DNA of 64,000 nt from Desulfotomaculum copahuensis. Lineage in GTDB: Bacteria; Bacillota; Desulfotomaculia; Desulfotomaculales; Desulfovirgulaceae. Below are positions 19,974-29,242 of this stretch, piece after piece. The first letter of the stretch is position 1. Every line of letters starts with the position of its first letter. The translations under genes were made by a program, and so were the position numbers. The stretch is from assembly GCF_001655685.1 (NCBI RefSeq), contig NZ_LYVF01000062.1, positions 1 through 64,000 on the forward strand, read 5' to 3'. A model generated the notes under the pieces. The model was given only the letters and a program-made list of their open reading frames with translations, was not told where the DNA came from and ran no database searches.

Positions 19974-20978
19974 GTGACACACAATGTAACTTTAATCCCC
20001 GGCGACGGGGTCGGTCCGGAGATTGCCGCGGCCGCCAGGCGGGTGATTGACGCCTCCGGGGCGCGCATCGCCTGGGAAGTGGTGCAGGCGGGCGAAGCGG
20101 TGATGGCTGAATACGGCACGCCGTTGCCGGCTTACGTGCTGGATTCCATCCGCAAAAACAAGGTGGCTTTAAAAGGGCCGATCACCACGCCGGTGGGGAA
20201 GGGTTTCCGCAGTGTGAACGTCACCCTGCGCCAGGAACTGAACCTTTACGCCAATGTGCGCCCGGCGCGCACCCTGCCGGGAATCAAAACCCGCTACCAG
20301 AATGTGGACCTGATCATTGTGCGTGAAAACACGGAGGACCTGTACGCCGGCATTGAACACCGGGTAGGCGCGGACGCCGCCGAGAGCATCAAGATCATCA
20401 CCCGGCCGGCCTCCGAACGCATCGCCCGCCACGCCTTCGACCTGGCCCGCCGCCAGGGGCGGCGCAAGGTGACCGCCGTGCACAAGGCCAACATCATGAA
20501 GCTCTCCGACGGTCTCTTTCTGGAATGCGCCCGCCGGGTGGCGGAGGAATACCCGGATATCGCCTTTGAGAACATGATTGTGGACGCCATGTGCATGAAG
20601 CTGGTGCAGACGCCGGAGAACTACGATGTGCTGGTACTGCCCAACCTGTACGGGGACATTGTAAGCGACCTTTGCGCCGGACTGGTGGGCGGTTTGGGTG
20701 TGGCGCCCGGAGCCAATACCGGCCTGGAGGCGGCCGTCTTTGAACCGGTGCACGGCAGCGCGCCCAAGCACGCCGGACAGAACCGGGTCAATCCCCTGGC
20801 CATCATCCTGTCCGGAGTGATGATGCTGCAGCACCTGGGCGAAAATGAAGCGGCAGACCGGATCATGCGGGCGGTGACAGCCGTGCTGTCCGAAGGCCGC
20901 AACCTGACCTACGACCTGGGCGGCTCCGCCGGCACCAGTGAAATGGCCGGAGCGATCATCGGGAAAATGCAAGGATAA
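19974..20978 (+). CDS. isocitrate/homoisocitrate-type NAD-dependent dehydrogenase
   Basis: The 334-residue enzyme belongs to the decarboxylating beta-hydroxyacid dehydrogenase family (LeuB, IDH, homoisocitrate dehydrogenase). The substrate loop reads [11 protein letters not shown] (from about residue 114), as in NAD-isocitrate and homoisocitrate dehydrogenases; isopropylmalate dehydrogenases have a different loop (RELTGG). The catalytic Lys is in VHKANIMK, and the metal aspartates are in [10 protein letters not shown]. The frame opens at 19824, but GTG 19974 follows AGGAGG and gives the family N-terminus [13 protein letters not shown]. It closes a four-gene unit and is followed by a strong terminator. 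Confidence 0.88.
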   Translation: MTHNVTLIPGDGVGPEIAAAARRVIDASGARIAWEVVQAGEAVMAEYGTPLPAYVLDSIRKNKVALKGPITTPVGKGFRSVNVTLRQELNLYANVRPARTLPGIKTRYQNVDLIIVRENTEDLYAGIEHRVGADAAESIKIITRPASERIARHAFDLARRQGRRKVTAVHKANIMKLSDGLFLECARRVAEEYPDIAFENMIVDAMCMKLVQTPENYDVLVLPNLYGDIVSDLCAGLVGGLGVAPGANTGLEAAVFEPVHGSAPKHAGQNRVNPLAIILSGVMMLQHLGENEAADRIMRAVTAVLSEGRNLTYDLGGSAGTSEMAGAIIGKMQG

Positions 20979-21104
20979 CCCCGCCCTTAAAACAGGCAGG
21001 CGGGCCGCCCCGTTCCGGGAACGGCCAGCAATCAAGTGCGGCGGACCGGACAGGCCGTCCGGCCGGAGGGATTCGCCCCGTCTGAAATATTATTCCGTCA
21101 AAAG

Positions 21105-21132
21105 GAACGGCTGGCCGCCGTTCTTTTTTTTT
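21105..21132 (+). terminator. intrinsic terminator of the tricarboxylate cluster
   Basis: GAACGGC 21105-21111 and GCCGTTC 21117-21123 form a perfect stem around TGGCC, followed by nine T residues. Confidence 0.92.
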
Positions 21133-21218
21133 GCATAAAAAAAGGCTTTGCACATAATAATAACTTTGTGGCCCCGGTTATCTAAAAGCAGCTGAATAAC
21201 AACAGGAGGTGAATGCAA

Positions 21219-21593
21219 TTGGCCTACCCGAGCAACTTCGGGGAAGGGGACTACCGGCTGCAAGCCATGCATGAGGCCGGATTTCCCGGGGGAGTGGTGG
21301 TGGACCCGACACCGGTCACCGCATATGACGAAATAACGGTATTTTATAACGGACTGCTTGCCCGGAGCGGCGCCGGACAGGTTTACCTGCATGCCGGTTA
21401 CGGCAACGCCCGTGACTGGCGCAATGTGCAGGACCTGCGCATGTCCCGCACCGGCTGGGGCTGGGTGAAAACGCTGCAAATGTCCGATGACACCCGTTTT
21501 AATTTTTGTTTCCGGGACAACGCCAACAACTGGGATAACAATAACGGGATCAACTGGAGTTTTGAAATTCATAACGGAAACCGCCCCATGTAG
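21219..21593 (+). CDS. stand-alone starch/glycogen-binding module (CBM25/53-like)
   Basis: The 124-residue protein is almost entirely one carbohydrate-binding domain. QVYLHAGYGN, then WGWVKTLQM, then NFCFRDNANNWDNNNGINWSFEI match the pattern of starch-binding modules of families 25/53, with aromatic platforms at the conserved Trp positions. No signal peptide and no catalytic domain are present. Two starts are close together: ATG 21213 is only 2 bases from AGGAGGT, while TTG 21219 has 8, so TTG is preferred. A 10-bp-stem terminator follows. Its place at the head of the glucan region suggests it targets intracellular alpha-glucan. Confidence 0.75.
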   Translation: MAYPSNFGEGDYRLQAMHEAGFPGGVVVDPTPVTAYDEITVFYNGLLARSGAGQVYLHAGYGNARDWRNVQDLRMSRTGWGWVKTLQMSDDTRFNFCFRDNANNWDNNNGINWSFEIHNGNRPM

Positions 21594-21652
21594 CCCCGGC
21601 TTGAAGGTTATTATGCCCCGTACGGAAAGCATAGAGATCGGGACTTGCCTTC

Positions 21653-21681
21653 AATCCCTACCGGAAGCGGTAGGGATTTTT
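21653..21681 (+). terminator. intrinsic terminator after the carbohydrate-binding protein gene
   Basis: AATCCCTACC 21653-21662 and GGTAGGGATT 21669-21678 form a perfect 10-bp stem around GGAAGC and run into further T residues. Confidence 0.85.
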
Positions 21682-21761
21682 GATTAGGATCTGTAACGCG
21701 CCGGCCGCTTCCGTCCGGCCGGGAATATGGTCCGCGGGCCGTTTTAAGGAGGATCTGTCGC

Positions 21762-23003
21762 TTGCGTGTGCTCATGTTGTCGTGGGAATACCCGCCCCGG
21801 GCAGTGGGCGGCCTGGCCCAGCATGTCTATGATTTGACCGGCGCCCTGGCCGCCGCCGGGGAGGAGGTGCACTTGATCACCTGTGGCGCCCCGGGTCTGG
21901 AAGAATACGAGGAAGTGAACGGCGTACATGTCCACCGGGTGGTGCCCTACCAGATATCGGCGCCCGGTTTTGTCACCTGGGTCGCCCAGTTGAATGTAGC
22001 CATGCTCGAAAGGGCCATTCCCATCGTCAATGAGTTGAATGTTCATTTGCTGCACGCTCACGACTGGCTGGTGGCCTATGCCGCCCGGGCGCTCAAGCAC
22101 GCCTGCCGCCTGCCGCTGGTGGCCACCATCCATGCTACCGAATATGGACGGAATTACGGTTTGCATAATGACACCCAGCGGCATATCAGTGATATTGAGT
22201 GGTGGTTGACATTTGAAGCCTGGCGGGTGATCTGCTGCAGTCATTACATGCGCAACGAGGTGCGCCACGTTTTCCAGCTGCCGGACGACAAGGTGGGCGT
22301 GATCCCGAACGGAGTCAACCCGTCCGCCTTTGCCGCCCGGAATCCGCAGGCGGCACGTGACCATTACGCCGCCCCAGACGAACAGATTGTTTTTTACGTC
22401 GGACGGCTGGTGCGGGAAAAGGGAGTGCAGGTGCTGCTGGACGCGGTGCCGGAAGTGCTTTCCCGCCATCCGCGGACGAAGTTTGTTATTGCCGGCAAGG
22501 GTCCTTATGCCGCTCAACTGCACCAGCAGGCCGTTGATCTGGGTATCGCCAGCCGCGTTTATTTTACCGGCTATGTCGACGACAAGACACGCAATTCCCT
22601 CTACGGCTGGGCCGCCGCCGCCGTCTTCCCCAGCCTGTACGAGCCGTTCGGCATTGTCGCCCTGGAGGGTATGGCGGCCAGGGCGCCGGTAATTGTGGCC
22701 GATACCGGTGGTTTGAGTGAGATTGTGGAGCACGGAGTGGACGGTTTGAAATTTTACCCCGGTAACAGCCATTCCCTGGCCGATATGATCTGCTGGCTGC
22801 TGCAGGATGGACAACTGGCGGAAAAATTGCGCCAGCGCGCCTTCCGCAAGGTGCAGGAGCAATTCAACTGGCGGGACATCGCCCGGCAGACCGGCCGGGT
22901 CTACCGGGGGGTCTGGCAGGCTTACCGCGGCGCCACCTGGTACGATACTCCGCGAGCCGGACGTTTATTCAACCGGGTCACGCGCATGCTGGCCCGGGCT
23001 TGA
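21762..23003 (+). CDS. GT4-family glycosyltransferase (glycogen synthase-like)
   Basis: The 413-residue protein has the GT-B fold. Its N-terminus, [21 protein letters not shown], is like GT4/GT5 glucan synthases. The nucleotide-sugar site reads [18 protein letters not shown], and the ExxxxxxxE motif is [10 protein letters not shown]. The product is probably an alpha-glucan or oligosaccharide, as judged from the neighbouring GH57, GH15 and starch-binding genes; the donor sugar is not known. TTG 21762 lies 6 bases after AAGGAGGAT. The next gene follows within 31 bases, so the two are likely co-transcribed. Confidence 0.85.
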   Translation: MRVLMLSWEYPPRAVGGLAQHVYDLTGALAAAGEEVHLITCGAPGLEEYEEVNGVHVHRVVPYQISAPGFVTWVAQLNVAMLERAIPIVNELNVHLLHAHDWLVAYAARALKHACRLPLVATIHATEYGRNYGLHNDTQRHISDIEWWLTFEAWRVICCSHYMRNEVRHVFQLPDDKVGVIPNGVNPSAFAARNPQAARDHYAAPDEQIVFYVGRLVREKGVQVLLDAVPEVLSRHPRTKFVIAGKGPYAAQLHQQAVDLGIASRVYFTGYVDDKTRNSLYGWAAAAVFPSLYEPFGIVALEGMAARAPVIVADTGGLSEIVEHGVDGLKFYPGNSHSLADMICWLLQDGQLAEKLRQRAFRKVQEQFNWRDIARQTGRVYRGVWQAYRGATWYDTPRAGRLFNRVTRMLARA

Positions 23004-23034
23004 AACCCGTGGTCAATTACACAGGAGGGATGAG

Positions 23035-25524
23035 ATGAAAGCAGTGATTATGGCCGGCGGTGAAGGTTCGCGCCTGCGCCCACTGACCTGCGGCCGGCCC
23101 AAACCGATGGTGCCGGTGGCCAACCGTCCGGTAATGGAACACATCGTCGACCTGCTCAAAAAGCACGGTTTTACCGACCTGATGGCCACCCTGCAGTATA
23201 TGCCCGCGGCCATCCGCGATCATTTCGGCAACGGCGCCTCCTTCGGCATTAATATGCACTATGCCGTTGAGGAGACACCGCTGGGCACGGCGGGCAGCGT
23301 GAAAAACACCGGGGATTTTCTGGATCAGACCTTCCTGGTAATCAGCGGCGACGCCCTCACCGATCTGGATCTGGGTGCGGCCGTCGACTTTCACCGCCGG
23401 CGGGGGGCCATGGCTACCCTGGTGCTGACCCGGGTCAGCTGCCCACTGGAATACGGCGTGGTGATCACCGGGCCGGACGGACGCATCACTCAGTTTTTGG
23501 AGAAACCGGCCTGGGGGGAAGTGTTCAGCGATACGGTGAATACCGGCATTTATGTGCTGGAACCGGAGGCGCTGGATTATATCGAGCCCGGGCGCATGTT
23601 TGACTTCAGCAAGGATCTTTTCCCCCTCCTCCTGCGGGAGAAAAAACCGCTTTTCGGTGTTGTTCTGCCGGGTTACTGGTGTGACATCGGCAACCTGCAG
23701 CAATATCTGCAGGCGCACCACGACATACTTTCCGGCCGGGTGAGCGTGAACCTGCCGGCCCGGGAGGTACAGCCCGGCCTCTGGCTGGGCCGGGACGTGC
23801 AATTGGGCGAGGATGTGCGCGTGCAGGGGCCGGTGCTGATTGGGGACGGCTGTCACCTGGGCGCCGGTGTGGAACTGGCTCCTTATACGGTGCTCGGGCC
23901 GGACTGCCGGATACAGGACCAGGTTTCAATCAAACGCAGCGTGCTCTGGAACAATGTCTATCTGGGCGCCGGCGCCGCCCTGCGGGGGGCGGTGCTGGGC
24001 AGCCGCGTGCAGGTTCAGACCGGCGCCTCCGTCTATGAGGGAGCGGTGGTGGGGAGCGATTCGGTGATTCAGGAACTGAGCGTGATCAAGCCCGACGTGA
24101 AATTGTGGCCGCATAAAATGGTGGAAGCGGGAACCGTGGTGCAGAACAGCCTGATCTGGGGCACGCGCACGCCGAAAAAAGTTTTCGGGCTGGAAGGTGT
24201 CTCCGGGCTGGTCAACGTGGAAGTAACCCCGGAATACGCCAGCCGGTTGGGGGCGGCTTTTGCCTCCGCCCTGGGCGGCGTCGGCACCGGCCTGGCGGTG
24301 AGTGCGGACCGTTACCCGGCCTGCGGCATGATCAAAAACGCCCTGGCCGGCGGTATGCAGTCGGTGGGCGCCCGGATTTGCGATCTGGGTACGGGCATCA
24401 CTCCCATGCAGCGTTTCGGCGTGCGCAGCCTGGGGCTGGCCGGCGGCGTACACGTACGTGTCTCCGCCCGGCGCAGCGACCAGGTGACCATGATCTTCCT
24501 GAACGGCAACGGGGGCAATATTTCCCGCAGCCTGGAACGCAAGGTGGAAAACCTGTTCATGCGGGAAGACTTCCGCCGCGCGGAACCGGGACAGGTCAAA
24601 CCGGCGGAATATGTTCCCGACATGCCCGGCACCTATCTGCGGGCGTTGACCCGCGAGTTGGACACCGGATTGATCCGGAAAAGCCGCTTTCACCTGATTA
24701 CGGCCTATGACCACGCCAATCTGGATCCTTTTTTGCAGCCGCTGTGCGGCCTGTTGAATATTGAACTGGAAAACCTCGAACCGGACAATCCGGAACTGCC
24801 GCCGCGCAACTGGCCGTCCTACCAGGAGGTTCTGCCCCTTTTGGCCGGCCGGGTTAAGGAACGGGGCGCCTGCGCCGGGGTGATCATGGACCACAACGGG
24901 GACCGCCTGGTGCTTGTTGATGAGCGGGGGCGCCTGATTCAGGATAATCTGCTGACCGCGCTGATCGCCCTGATCATTCTCAAGTCCCAGGGCGGTCCGG
25001 TGGTGGTGCCCGTGACCGCCCCCCGGGTGATCGAAACGCTGGCCGAACGTTACCGGGGGCAGGTGGTGCGGACCAAAACGGCGGTGCAGGATTTTGTGGA
25101 AAAAGTGCTCGGTCAGGACGAAGCGCTGCGCCGGCAGGGCGGCAGGCGCGTTTCCCAGTTCCTGCTCAACTTTGACGCTCTCGGGGCGCTCACCCGTATC
25201 CTGGAGTTCGCTGCCGCCCACCGGCTCTCCCTGGGCGAACTGGTGGACGAAATACCGGCCTTCTTTGTCGACCGCAAGGAGGTGGCCGTACCCTGGGAGG
25301 CCAAGGGTACGGTGATCCGGCGGTTGATCGAGGAACCGCCGGCGAAGGAACTGGAACTGCTGGACGGTGTGAAGGTGTTTCACCCCCAGGGCTGGGCGCT
25401 GGTGCTGCCGGATCCCGAGGAGCCGGTCTGCCGGGTGTTCAGTGAAGGGGCGACCATGGAGATCGCCCAGTCCCTGACCGATTTCTACATCGACAAAATC
25501 AGCCGGATTGCCGGCGGGAAATAA
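23035..25524 (+). CDS. sugar-1-phosphate nucleotidyltransferase fused to a degenerate phosphomannomutase domain
   Basis: This 829-residue protein has three parts. Residues 1-235 are a nucleotidyltransferase with [18 protein letters not shown] and EKP and GD motifs. Residues about 240-385 are a left-handed beta-helix of hexapeptide repeats. From about 390 comes a phosphoglucomutase/phosphomannomutase-like region. In the mutase part the phosphoserine loop TASHNP is replaced by VSARRS and the metal loop DGDGDR reads DHNGDR, so mutase activity is doubtful. Similar fusions are annotated as mannose-1-phosphate guanylyltransferases, but the substrate here is inferred only. ATG 23035 follows AGGAGG; the open frame reaches back to 22807 inside the GT4 gene. 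A strong terminator follows. Confidence 0.85.
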   Translation: MKAVIMAGGEGSRLRPLTCGRPKPMVPVANRPVMEHIVDLLKKHGFTDLMATLQYMPAAIRDHFGNGASFGINMHYAVEETPLGTAGSVKNTGDFLDQTFLVISGDALTDLDLGAAVDFHRRRGAMATLVLTRVSCPLEYGVVITGPDGRITQFLEKPAWGEVFSDTVNTGIYVLEPEALDYIEPGRMFDFSKDLFPLLLREKKPLFGVVLPGYWCDIGNLQQYLQAHHDILSGRVSVNLPAREVQPGLWLGRDVQLGEDVRVQGPVLIGDGCHLGAGVELAPYTVLGPDCRIQDQVSIKRSVLWNNVYLGAGAALRGAVLGSRVQVQTGASVYEGAVVGSDSVIQELSVIKPDVKLWPHKMVEAGTVVQNSLIWGTRTPKKVFGLEGVSGLVNVEVTPEYASRLGAAFASALGGVGTGLAVSADRYPACGMIKNALAGGMQSVGARICDLGTGITPMQRFGVRSLGLAGGVHVRVSARRSDQVTMIFLNGNGGNISRSLERKVENLFMREDFRRAEPGQVKPAEYVPDMPGTYLRALTRELDTGLIRKSRFHLITAYDHANLDPFLQPLCGLLNIELENLEPDNPELPPRNWPSYQEVLPLLAGRVKERGACAGVIMDHNGDRLVLVDERGRLIQDNLLTALIALIILKSQGGPVVVPVTAPRVIETLAERYRGQVVRTKTAVQDFVEKVLGQDEALRRQGGRRVSQFLLNFDALGALTRILEFAAAHRLSLGELVDEIPAFFVDRKEVAVPWEAKGTVIRRLIEEPPAKELELLDGVKVFHPQGWALVLPDPEEPVCRVFSEGATMEIAQSLTDFYIDKISRIAGGK

Positions 25525-25529
25525 ATAGC

Positions 25530-25580
25530 GGTCTTCCGGCCGGCTTTGCAGTAGCGCCGGCCGGAAGACCTTTAATTTTC
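25530..25580 (+). terminator. intrinsic terminator with 15-bp stem after the fusion gene
   Basis: GGTCTTCCGGCCGGC 25530-25544 and GCCGGCCGGAAGACC 25556-25570 pair perfectly around an 11-base loop. The tail TTTAATTTT follows. Confidence 0.88.
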
Positions 25581-25636
25581 AAAGGCGTGATTCGCGCCGC
25601 CGGTTCGCTTACCGGCGGCGCGTGTCGTGGTTCGCT

Positions 25637-25670
25637 CCCGGACCTGCGCCAGACGCTCCGCCGGTCCGGG
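25637..25670. repeat. inverted repeat downstream of the SatP gene
   Basis: CCCGGACC 25637-25644 and GGTCCGGG 25663-25670 are perfect arms around an 18-base spacer. It lies just past the 3' end of the minus-strand SatP-like gene. No adjacent T run is present, so it may protect the mRNA 3' end rather than terminate. Confidence 0.4.
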
Positions 25671-25699
25671 CACCACCTTCAAGAGCGGCTGTTTTTATG

Positions 25700-26320
25700 T
25701 TAATGGGACGCCGTGGTGGACGGCGGCGCCGGTTTGATCAGCGGCGCGCCCAAAGGCAGGATGGTGCGTCCGAATTCCGTGTTCAAGATCACGCCGGCGG
25801 CGGTATACAGGCCGAAGATGCCGGCGATGAGCAGGAATACGCCGGCAATGGGCACCGGTGTACGGGCAATGGCCCCCATGTCGGCCAGGGAAATAATCCA
25901 CAACGCCGGGTCGAGGGCGACCACCACCGCGCAAAGGGTCAGCGGTGATTTGAAATAAGCCGGCGTCCAGGTGGTCAGGGCGATGGCCAGGGCCAGCCAG
26001 GCCCAGCCGTCGATCCGGGCGTCTATTTTCCAGCCGTTGGTGGCGGCAAAGAATTTTAAAATCAGTTCCAGACCGGTAACCAGCATGAAAAAGGCCGAAA
26101 AAAAGGTGAACACATTGCCGCCGGTGCTGTTGCCCTCTTTCAGTTCAATCAGTCCGACACACAGCTGCACCACGAAACCGCCCAGCAGCCAGATGCCCAT
26201 CAGCGGCGATACCCCCGCCGTCACTTTGCCGGTCAGCAGGGCGTAAAAAACAAAGCATGCCATGGCCAGGGCGACCAATCCGGCGGGACCGGGATTTGCC
26301 CAATCGTGTCCTTTGGCCAA
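25700..26320 (-). CDS. GPR1/FUN34/YaaH (SatP) family acetate transporter
   Basis: The 206-residue protein has six membrane spans and the family hallmark near the N-terminus as NPGPAGL (canonical NPAPLGL). SatP proteins move acetate and succinate across the cytoplasmic membrane. The frame is open to 26449, but the upstream 43 codons are polar and poorly conserved in character. TTG 26320 has AAAGGAGG about 9 bases upstream and gives the usual family length. It is oriented against the preceding fusion gene and is separated from the GH57 gene by a terminator. Confidence 0.85.
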   Translation of the reverse strand: MAKGHDWANPGPAGLVALAMACFVFYALLTGKVTAGVSPLMGIWLLGGFVVQLCVGLIELKEGNSTGGNVFTFFSAFFMLVTGLELILKFFAATNGWKIDARIDGWAWLALAIALTTWTPAYFKSPLTLCAVVVALDPALWIISLADMGAIARTPVPIAGVFLLIAGIFGLYTAAGVILNTEFGRTILPLGAPLIKPAPPSTTASH

Positions 26321-26637
26321 TAATAACGCCTCCTTTTGTTTGGTTTTGTCTTCATCAATCAACAGTTGCTCAGCCCGGATCAATTCAAGCCGTTCTTGAT
26401 CATCATCCCCTTTCCCGGATTTGTGGTTCCCGGGGAATTGTAAATGCAAGAACCATGTTAATATTCAGTAAAATTAAAAATTAGTTTTTTCTACCCGAAT
26501 AGTGTGCACTTTTCCGCTCACCGCTTTTTCCGCAGTGTAAATTAAAACTTACACCGTCATTAAACAAAAGGGGACATACCCGCGTGCTCCGGGCATGTCC
26601 CCTTTTGTAAATCAAGGTTTACAGTGTATAGTATTGT
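26321..26637. other. non-coding gap between the SatP and GH57 genes
   Basis: No gene is visible. It contains the SatP ribosome-binding site and probable promoter (AT-rich, minus strand) and the strong palindrome at 26565-26607. This palindrome is flanked on each side by a short AT-rich inverted pair: GTGTAA/TTACAC at about 26536-26555 and GTAAA/TTTAC at about 26607-26622. Confidence 0.5.
26565..26607. terminator. bidirectional terminator serving the GH57 gene
   Basis: CAAAAGGGGACAT 26565-26577 and ATGTCCCCTTTTG 26595-26607 pair perfectly over 13 bp, with an inner CCC/GGG pair. On the minus strand it follows the GH57 stop codon at 26638. Its arms resemble those of the terminator at 15054-15083. 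Confidence 0.8.
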
Positions 26638-28260
26638 CTAACCGGCCCGGGCGGCCTTTTCCCGGCTGCTGCGGTAGCAGGAATAATCCAGATCCGGAAA
26701 AATATTGTTTGTTTCTTCCAACCAGGCCAACCATCCCTCTTCCAGGCGGTGTTCCCGGATCTGTCTTTCCAGGCCGAGAAAATTCAATAAGTGTTTTTTG
26801 GTGCGCCGTACGGCATAATCGACCATAGTGCCGGTGTTCATGATGAACGCCCAGTCACTGCTCTGGGCGAGCAGCAGTTCCCTGGCCGCCTGGTTCAACG
26901 CCCGCCTCAGCAGGCCGCCGGCCGACGGATAATCGTCTGCCAGCCCGGTCATGCGCGCGGCGGCCAGGTGCAGGTGGCGGTAAATCCAGTCGTTGGCCCG
27001 GCACAGCCAAACTTCGTTGTAGCCCTTGTTCCCCCAACTGGAGGCGCAGGGGACGGCCACCTGGTTGCAGCGGAAACGCTCCAGGTAGTCGCCGGGGGTA
27101 ATCAGTTCCACCGTATCCTGGTCGTAATGCATTTTCCGGATCAAAAACTCCAGCCATTGCGGTCCCTCAAACCACCAGTGGCCGAAAAGCTCGGCGTCGT
27201 ACGGGGCGACGATGACCGGCGGCCGGTCCATGATCCCGCTCAGGTAATCCACCTGGAGCTGCCGGTTGAACATGAAGTTGGCCGCGTGTATTGCCGCCTT
27301 CTCCACCGCCCGGGCCGGCACGTAGGGTTCCTTGTGGTCGCCGGTACCGGTGATGCGGTAATATTTTATTCCCGTGTGCAGGCGGATGCCGTCGGGATGA
27401 ATGTACGGCTTGATATAGCCGAAGTCCAGATCAAAGCCGATGTCCCGGTAGAATTCCCGGTAGTCGAAGTCGCCGGGATAGCCCTCCTTGGCGCTCCACA
27501 CCTGCCGGGAAGATTCGGTGTCCCGTCCGAACACGGCCACCCCCGAGGGGCAGTAGAGCGGGGCGAAAACACCGTAACGGGGACGGTGGGAGGCGTAAAG
27601 CACACCGTGGGTGTCGGTGAAGAAAAACTTGATGCCGAATTCATTCAGAATCTGATCAACGCCCGGGGCGTAAGCGCATTCGGGCAGCCAGATGCCCCGC
27701 GGCGCCACGCCGAAATGCCGGCGGTGCAAATCCACCGCCACGGCAACCTGCGCCCGCACCGCTTCCGGGTTGACCATCAAAAGGGGCAGGAAGCCGTGAG
27801 TGGCCGCGCAGGTGGTGAGTTCCAGCCGGCCGGCGTCCTGAAACCGTCTGAATCCGCGCGCCAGATTGCGTCCGTAAGTATCGTGCCAGGTGCGCCGCGC
27901 CGCGTGAAAATTGTGTTGATACATCAGCGCCGTGTCGTGAAAAGGCGTGCCCCGGGTACGCTCCGCTTCCCGGTTGCTCAACTCGATCAACCGGTCCAGA
28001 TGTTTGGTGTAACGCTCCTGGAGCAGGGGATCGGTAAACATGGACACCAGGGGGGGCGAGAGGGAAACAGTCAGGCGGAAGGGCACACCGTCCCGTTCCA
28101 GCCGTTCAAAAACCTGCAGCAGGGGGATGTAAGTCTCGGTGACGGCTTCATAAAACCATCTTTCTTCCAAAAAATGCTCATGCTCCGGATGCCGCACATA
28201 GGGCAGGTGGGCGTGCAGTACGAGAGCCAGATAGCCGCGGGCCAAATGAAACACTCCCAT
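26638..28260 (-). CDS. GH57 family (DUF1957) alpha-glucan branching-type enzyme
   Basis: The 540-residue protein has the GH57 motifs: HAHLPY (16-21), the nucleophile Glu in GIWLPECAY (194) and the acid Asp in YDAELFGHWW (355). Together with the C-terminal DUF1957 helical part, these positions match 1,4-alpha-glucan branching enzymes of this family, which cut and re-attach glucan chains as alpha-1,6 branches. ATG 28260 is preceded by TCAGGACATT; an upstream in-frame extension to 28296 has no better ribosome site. The DUF4912 gene lies 109 bases upstream on the same strand. Branching activity is inferred from family and context. Confidence 0.85.
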   Translation of the reverse strand: MGVFHLARGYLALVLHAHLPYVRHPEHEHFLEERWFYEAVTETYIPLLQVFERLERDGVPFRLTVSLSPPLVSMFTDPLLQERYTKHLDRLIELSNREAERTRGTPFHDTALMYQHNFHAARRTWHDTYGRNLARGFRRFQDAGRLELTTCAATHGFLPLLMVNPEAVRAQVAVAVDLHRRHFGVAPRGIWLPECAYAPGVDQILNEFGIKFFFTDTHGVLYASHRPRYGVFAPLYCPSGVAVFGRDTESSRQVWSAKEGYPGDFDYREFYRDIGFDLDFGYIKPYIHPDGIRLHTGIKYYRITGTGDHKEPYVPARAVEKAAIHAANFMFNRQLQVDYLSGIMDRPPVIVAPYDAELFGHWWFEGPQWLEFLIRKMHYDQDTVELITPGDYLERFRCNQVAVPCASSWGNKGYNEVWLCRANDWIYRHLHLAAARMTGLADDYPSAGGLLRRALNQAARELLLAQSSDWAFIMNTGTMVDYAVRRTKKHLLNFLGLERQIREHRLEEGWLAWLEETNNIFPDLDYSCYRSSREKAARAG

Positions 28261-28369
28261 CGTATAATGTCCTGATTTTTTTAAACGGGCGGGCAATTGA
28301 AAAGGACCGGCGGCCGTATACCGCCCCCGGTGCCCAGGTCCGGCGGCGCCTCTGCCGGGCGGTCTTTCT

Positions 28370-29095
28370 TCAATTTATATCCTGATCAGCGCCCCGCCAG
28401 CCGGGCGAACTGATGCCCAGGGGCAGCACTCCGGCGCCGGCGCCCATTTCCTCCAGAATCAGGGGGGAGCTGATGCCATACTGCGGGCGGTAAGTGCGGT
28501 ACAGGCCCTCGATCCACATCCACTGCTCATCCAGGCACTCGGACAGATCATCACGGGGTGTGGTCACCAAGTTTGAGCGAAGCAGGGTGACAAAACGGCC
28601 GTCCGGAAACCGGCGTCCCAGATCCAGGCAGAAGGAGCGGTTGGGCCGGCCGGCCGGAATATGCCAGTTGTCCGCCTGTTCATTTATGTTGATGTCAATA
28701 TAGCTGTTGGCGTTTTGACCGTTGAACTCAATTCCCGTCACATCATAAACCCTGAGCACCGGACGGGTGGCCTGCCAGGCACTGACGCCGTAAGTACGAT
28801 CAAACTCTTCCTGTTTGGTGGCTGTTATTTCCCAATAGGCGTAAAGCCAGTAGGGATCCCTGACCAGTAAAACCAGCCTGTCCAGTCCGTAGGCGGCAGG
28901 CAGCTCCAATGCCGGAACAGCCGGTTTTTTGGCCGGCGGCGGGGGCGGGACGGCCAGTTCGGCGGCCATTTCTTCATTAAACGCCGGGCCGGCGGTCTTT
29001 GCCATGCCGGCCGGACGCCTGAAAGGCCGTAAAAAAATGACCAGCAGTGCCGCTGCCAGCACAGCTCCCAAAAACAAGGACAATGAAATGGTCAT
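28370..29095 (-). CDS. DUF4912 protein with N-terminal membrane anchor
   Basis: The 241-residue protein starts with one hydrophobic span (about residues 3-22), then a Pro/Ala-rich linker (PPPPPAKKP). A DUF4912 domain follows from about residue 66, with LPAAYGLDRLVLLVRDPYWLYAYWEI. DUF4912 proteins have no established function; they often sit beside glycan genes, and the aromatic-rich start of the domain would suit carbohydrate binding. ATG 29095 follows AAAGGAGG. It is the first gene of a minus-strand pair with the GH57 gene and is divergent from the GH15 gene, which supports a role in the same alpha-glucan system. Confidence 0.7.
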   Translation of the reverse strand: MTISLSLFLGAVLAAALLVIFLRPFRRPAGMAKTAGPAFNEEMAAELAVPPPPPAKKPAVPALELPAAYGLDRLVLLVRDPYWLYAYWEITATKQEEFDRTYGVSAWQATRPVLRVYDVTGIEFNGQNANSYIDININEQADNWHIPAGRPNRSFCLDLGRRFPDGRFVTLLRSNLVTTPRDDLSECLDEQWMWIEGLYRTYRPQYGISSPLILEEMGAGAGVLPLGISSPGWRGADQDIN

Positions 29096-29242
29096 AAGTT
29101 GCCCTCCTTTAAAACTGAGTTCTGTCTAATAACAATCGCACAATGGAGGCATAATGCTTTATATATCGTAGACAGGCTTATTATTGCCCGTCGGGCGAAT
29201 CTTTTATTAAACAAAAAATAACCTTGGCCTGGAGGAATCAAG

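Noticed and set aside
26791-28275. 494-codon plus-strand open frame
   Set aside because: It is antisense to the GH57 gene, whose catalytic Glu and Asp motifs are intact.
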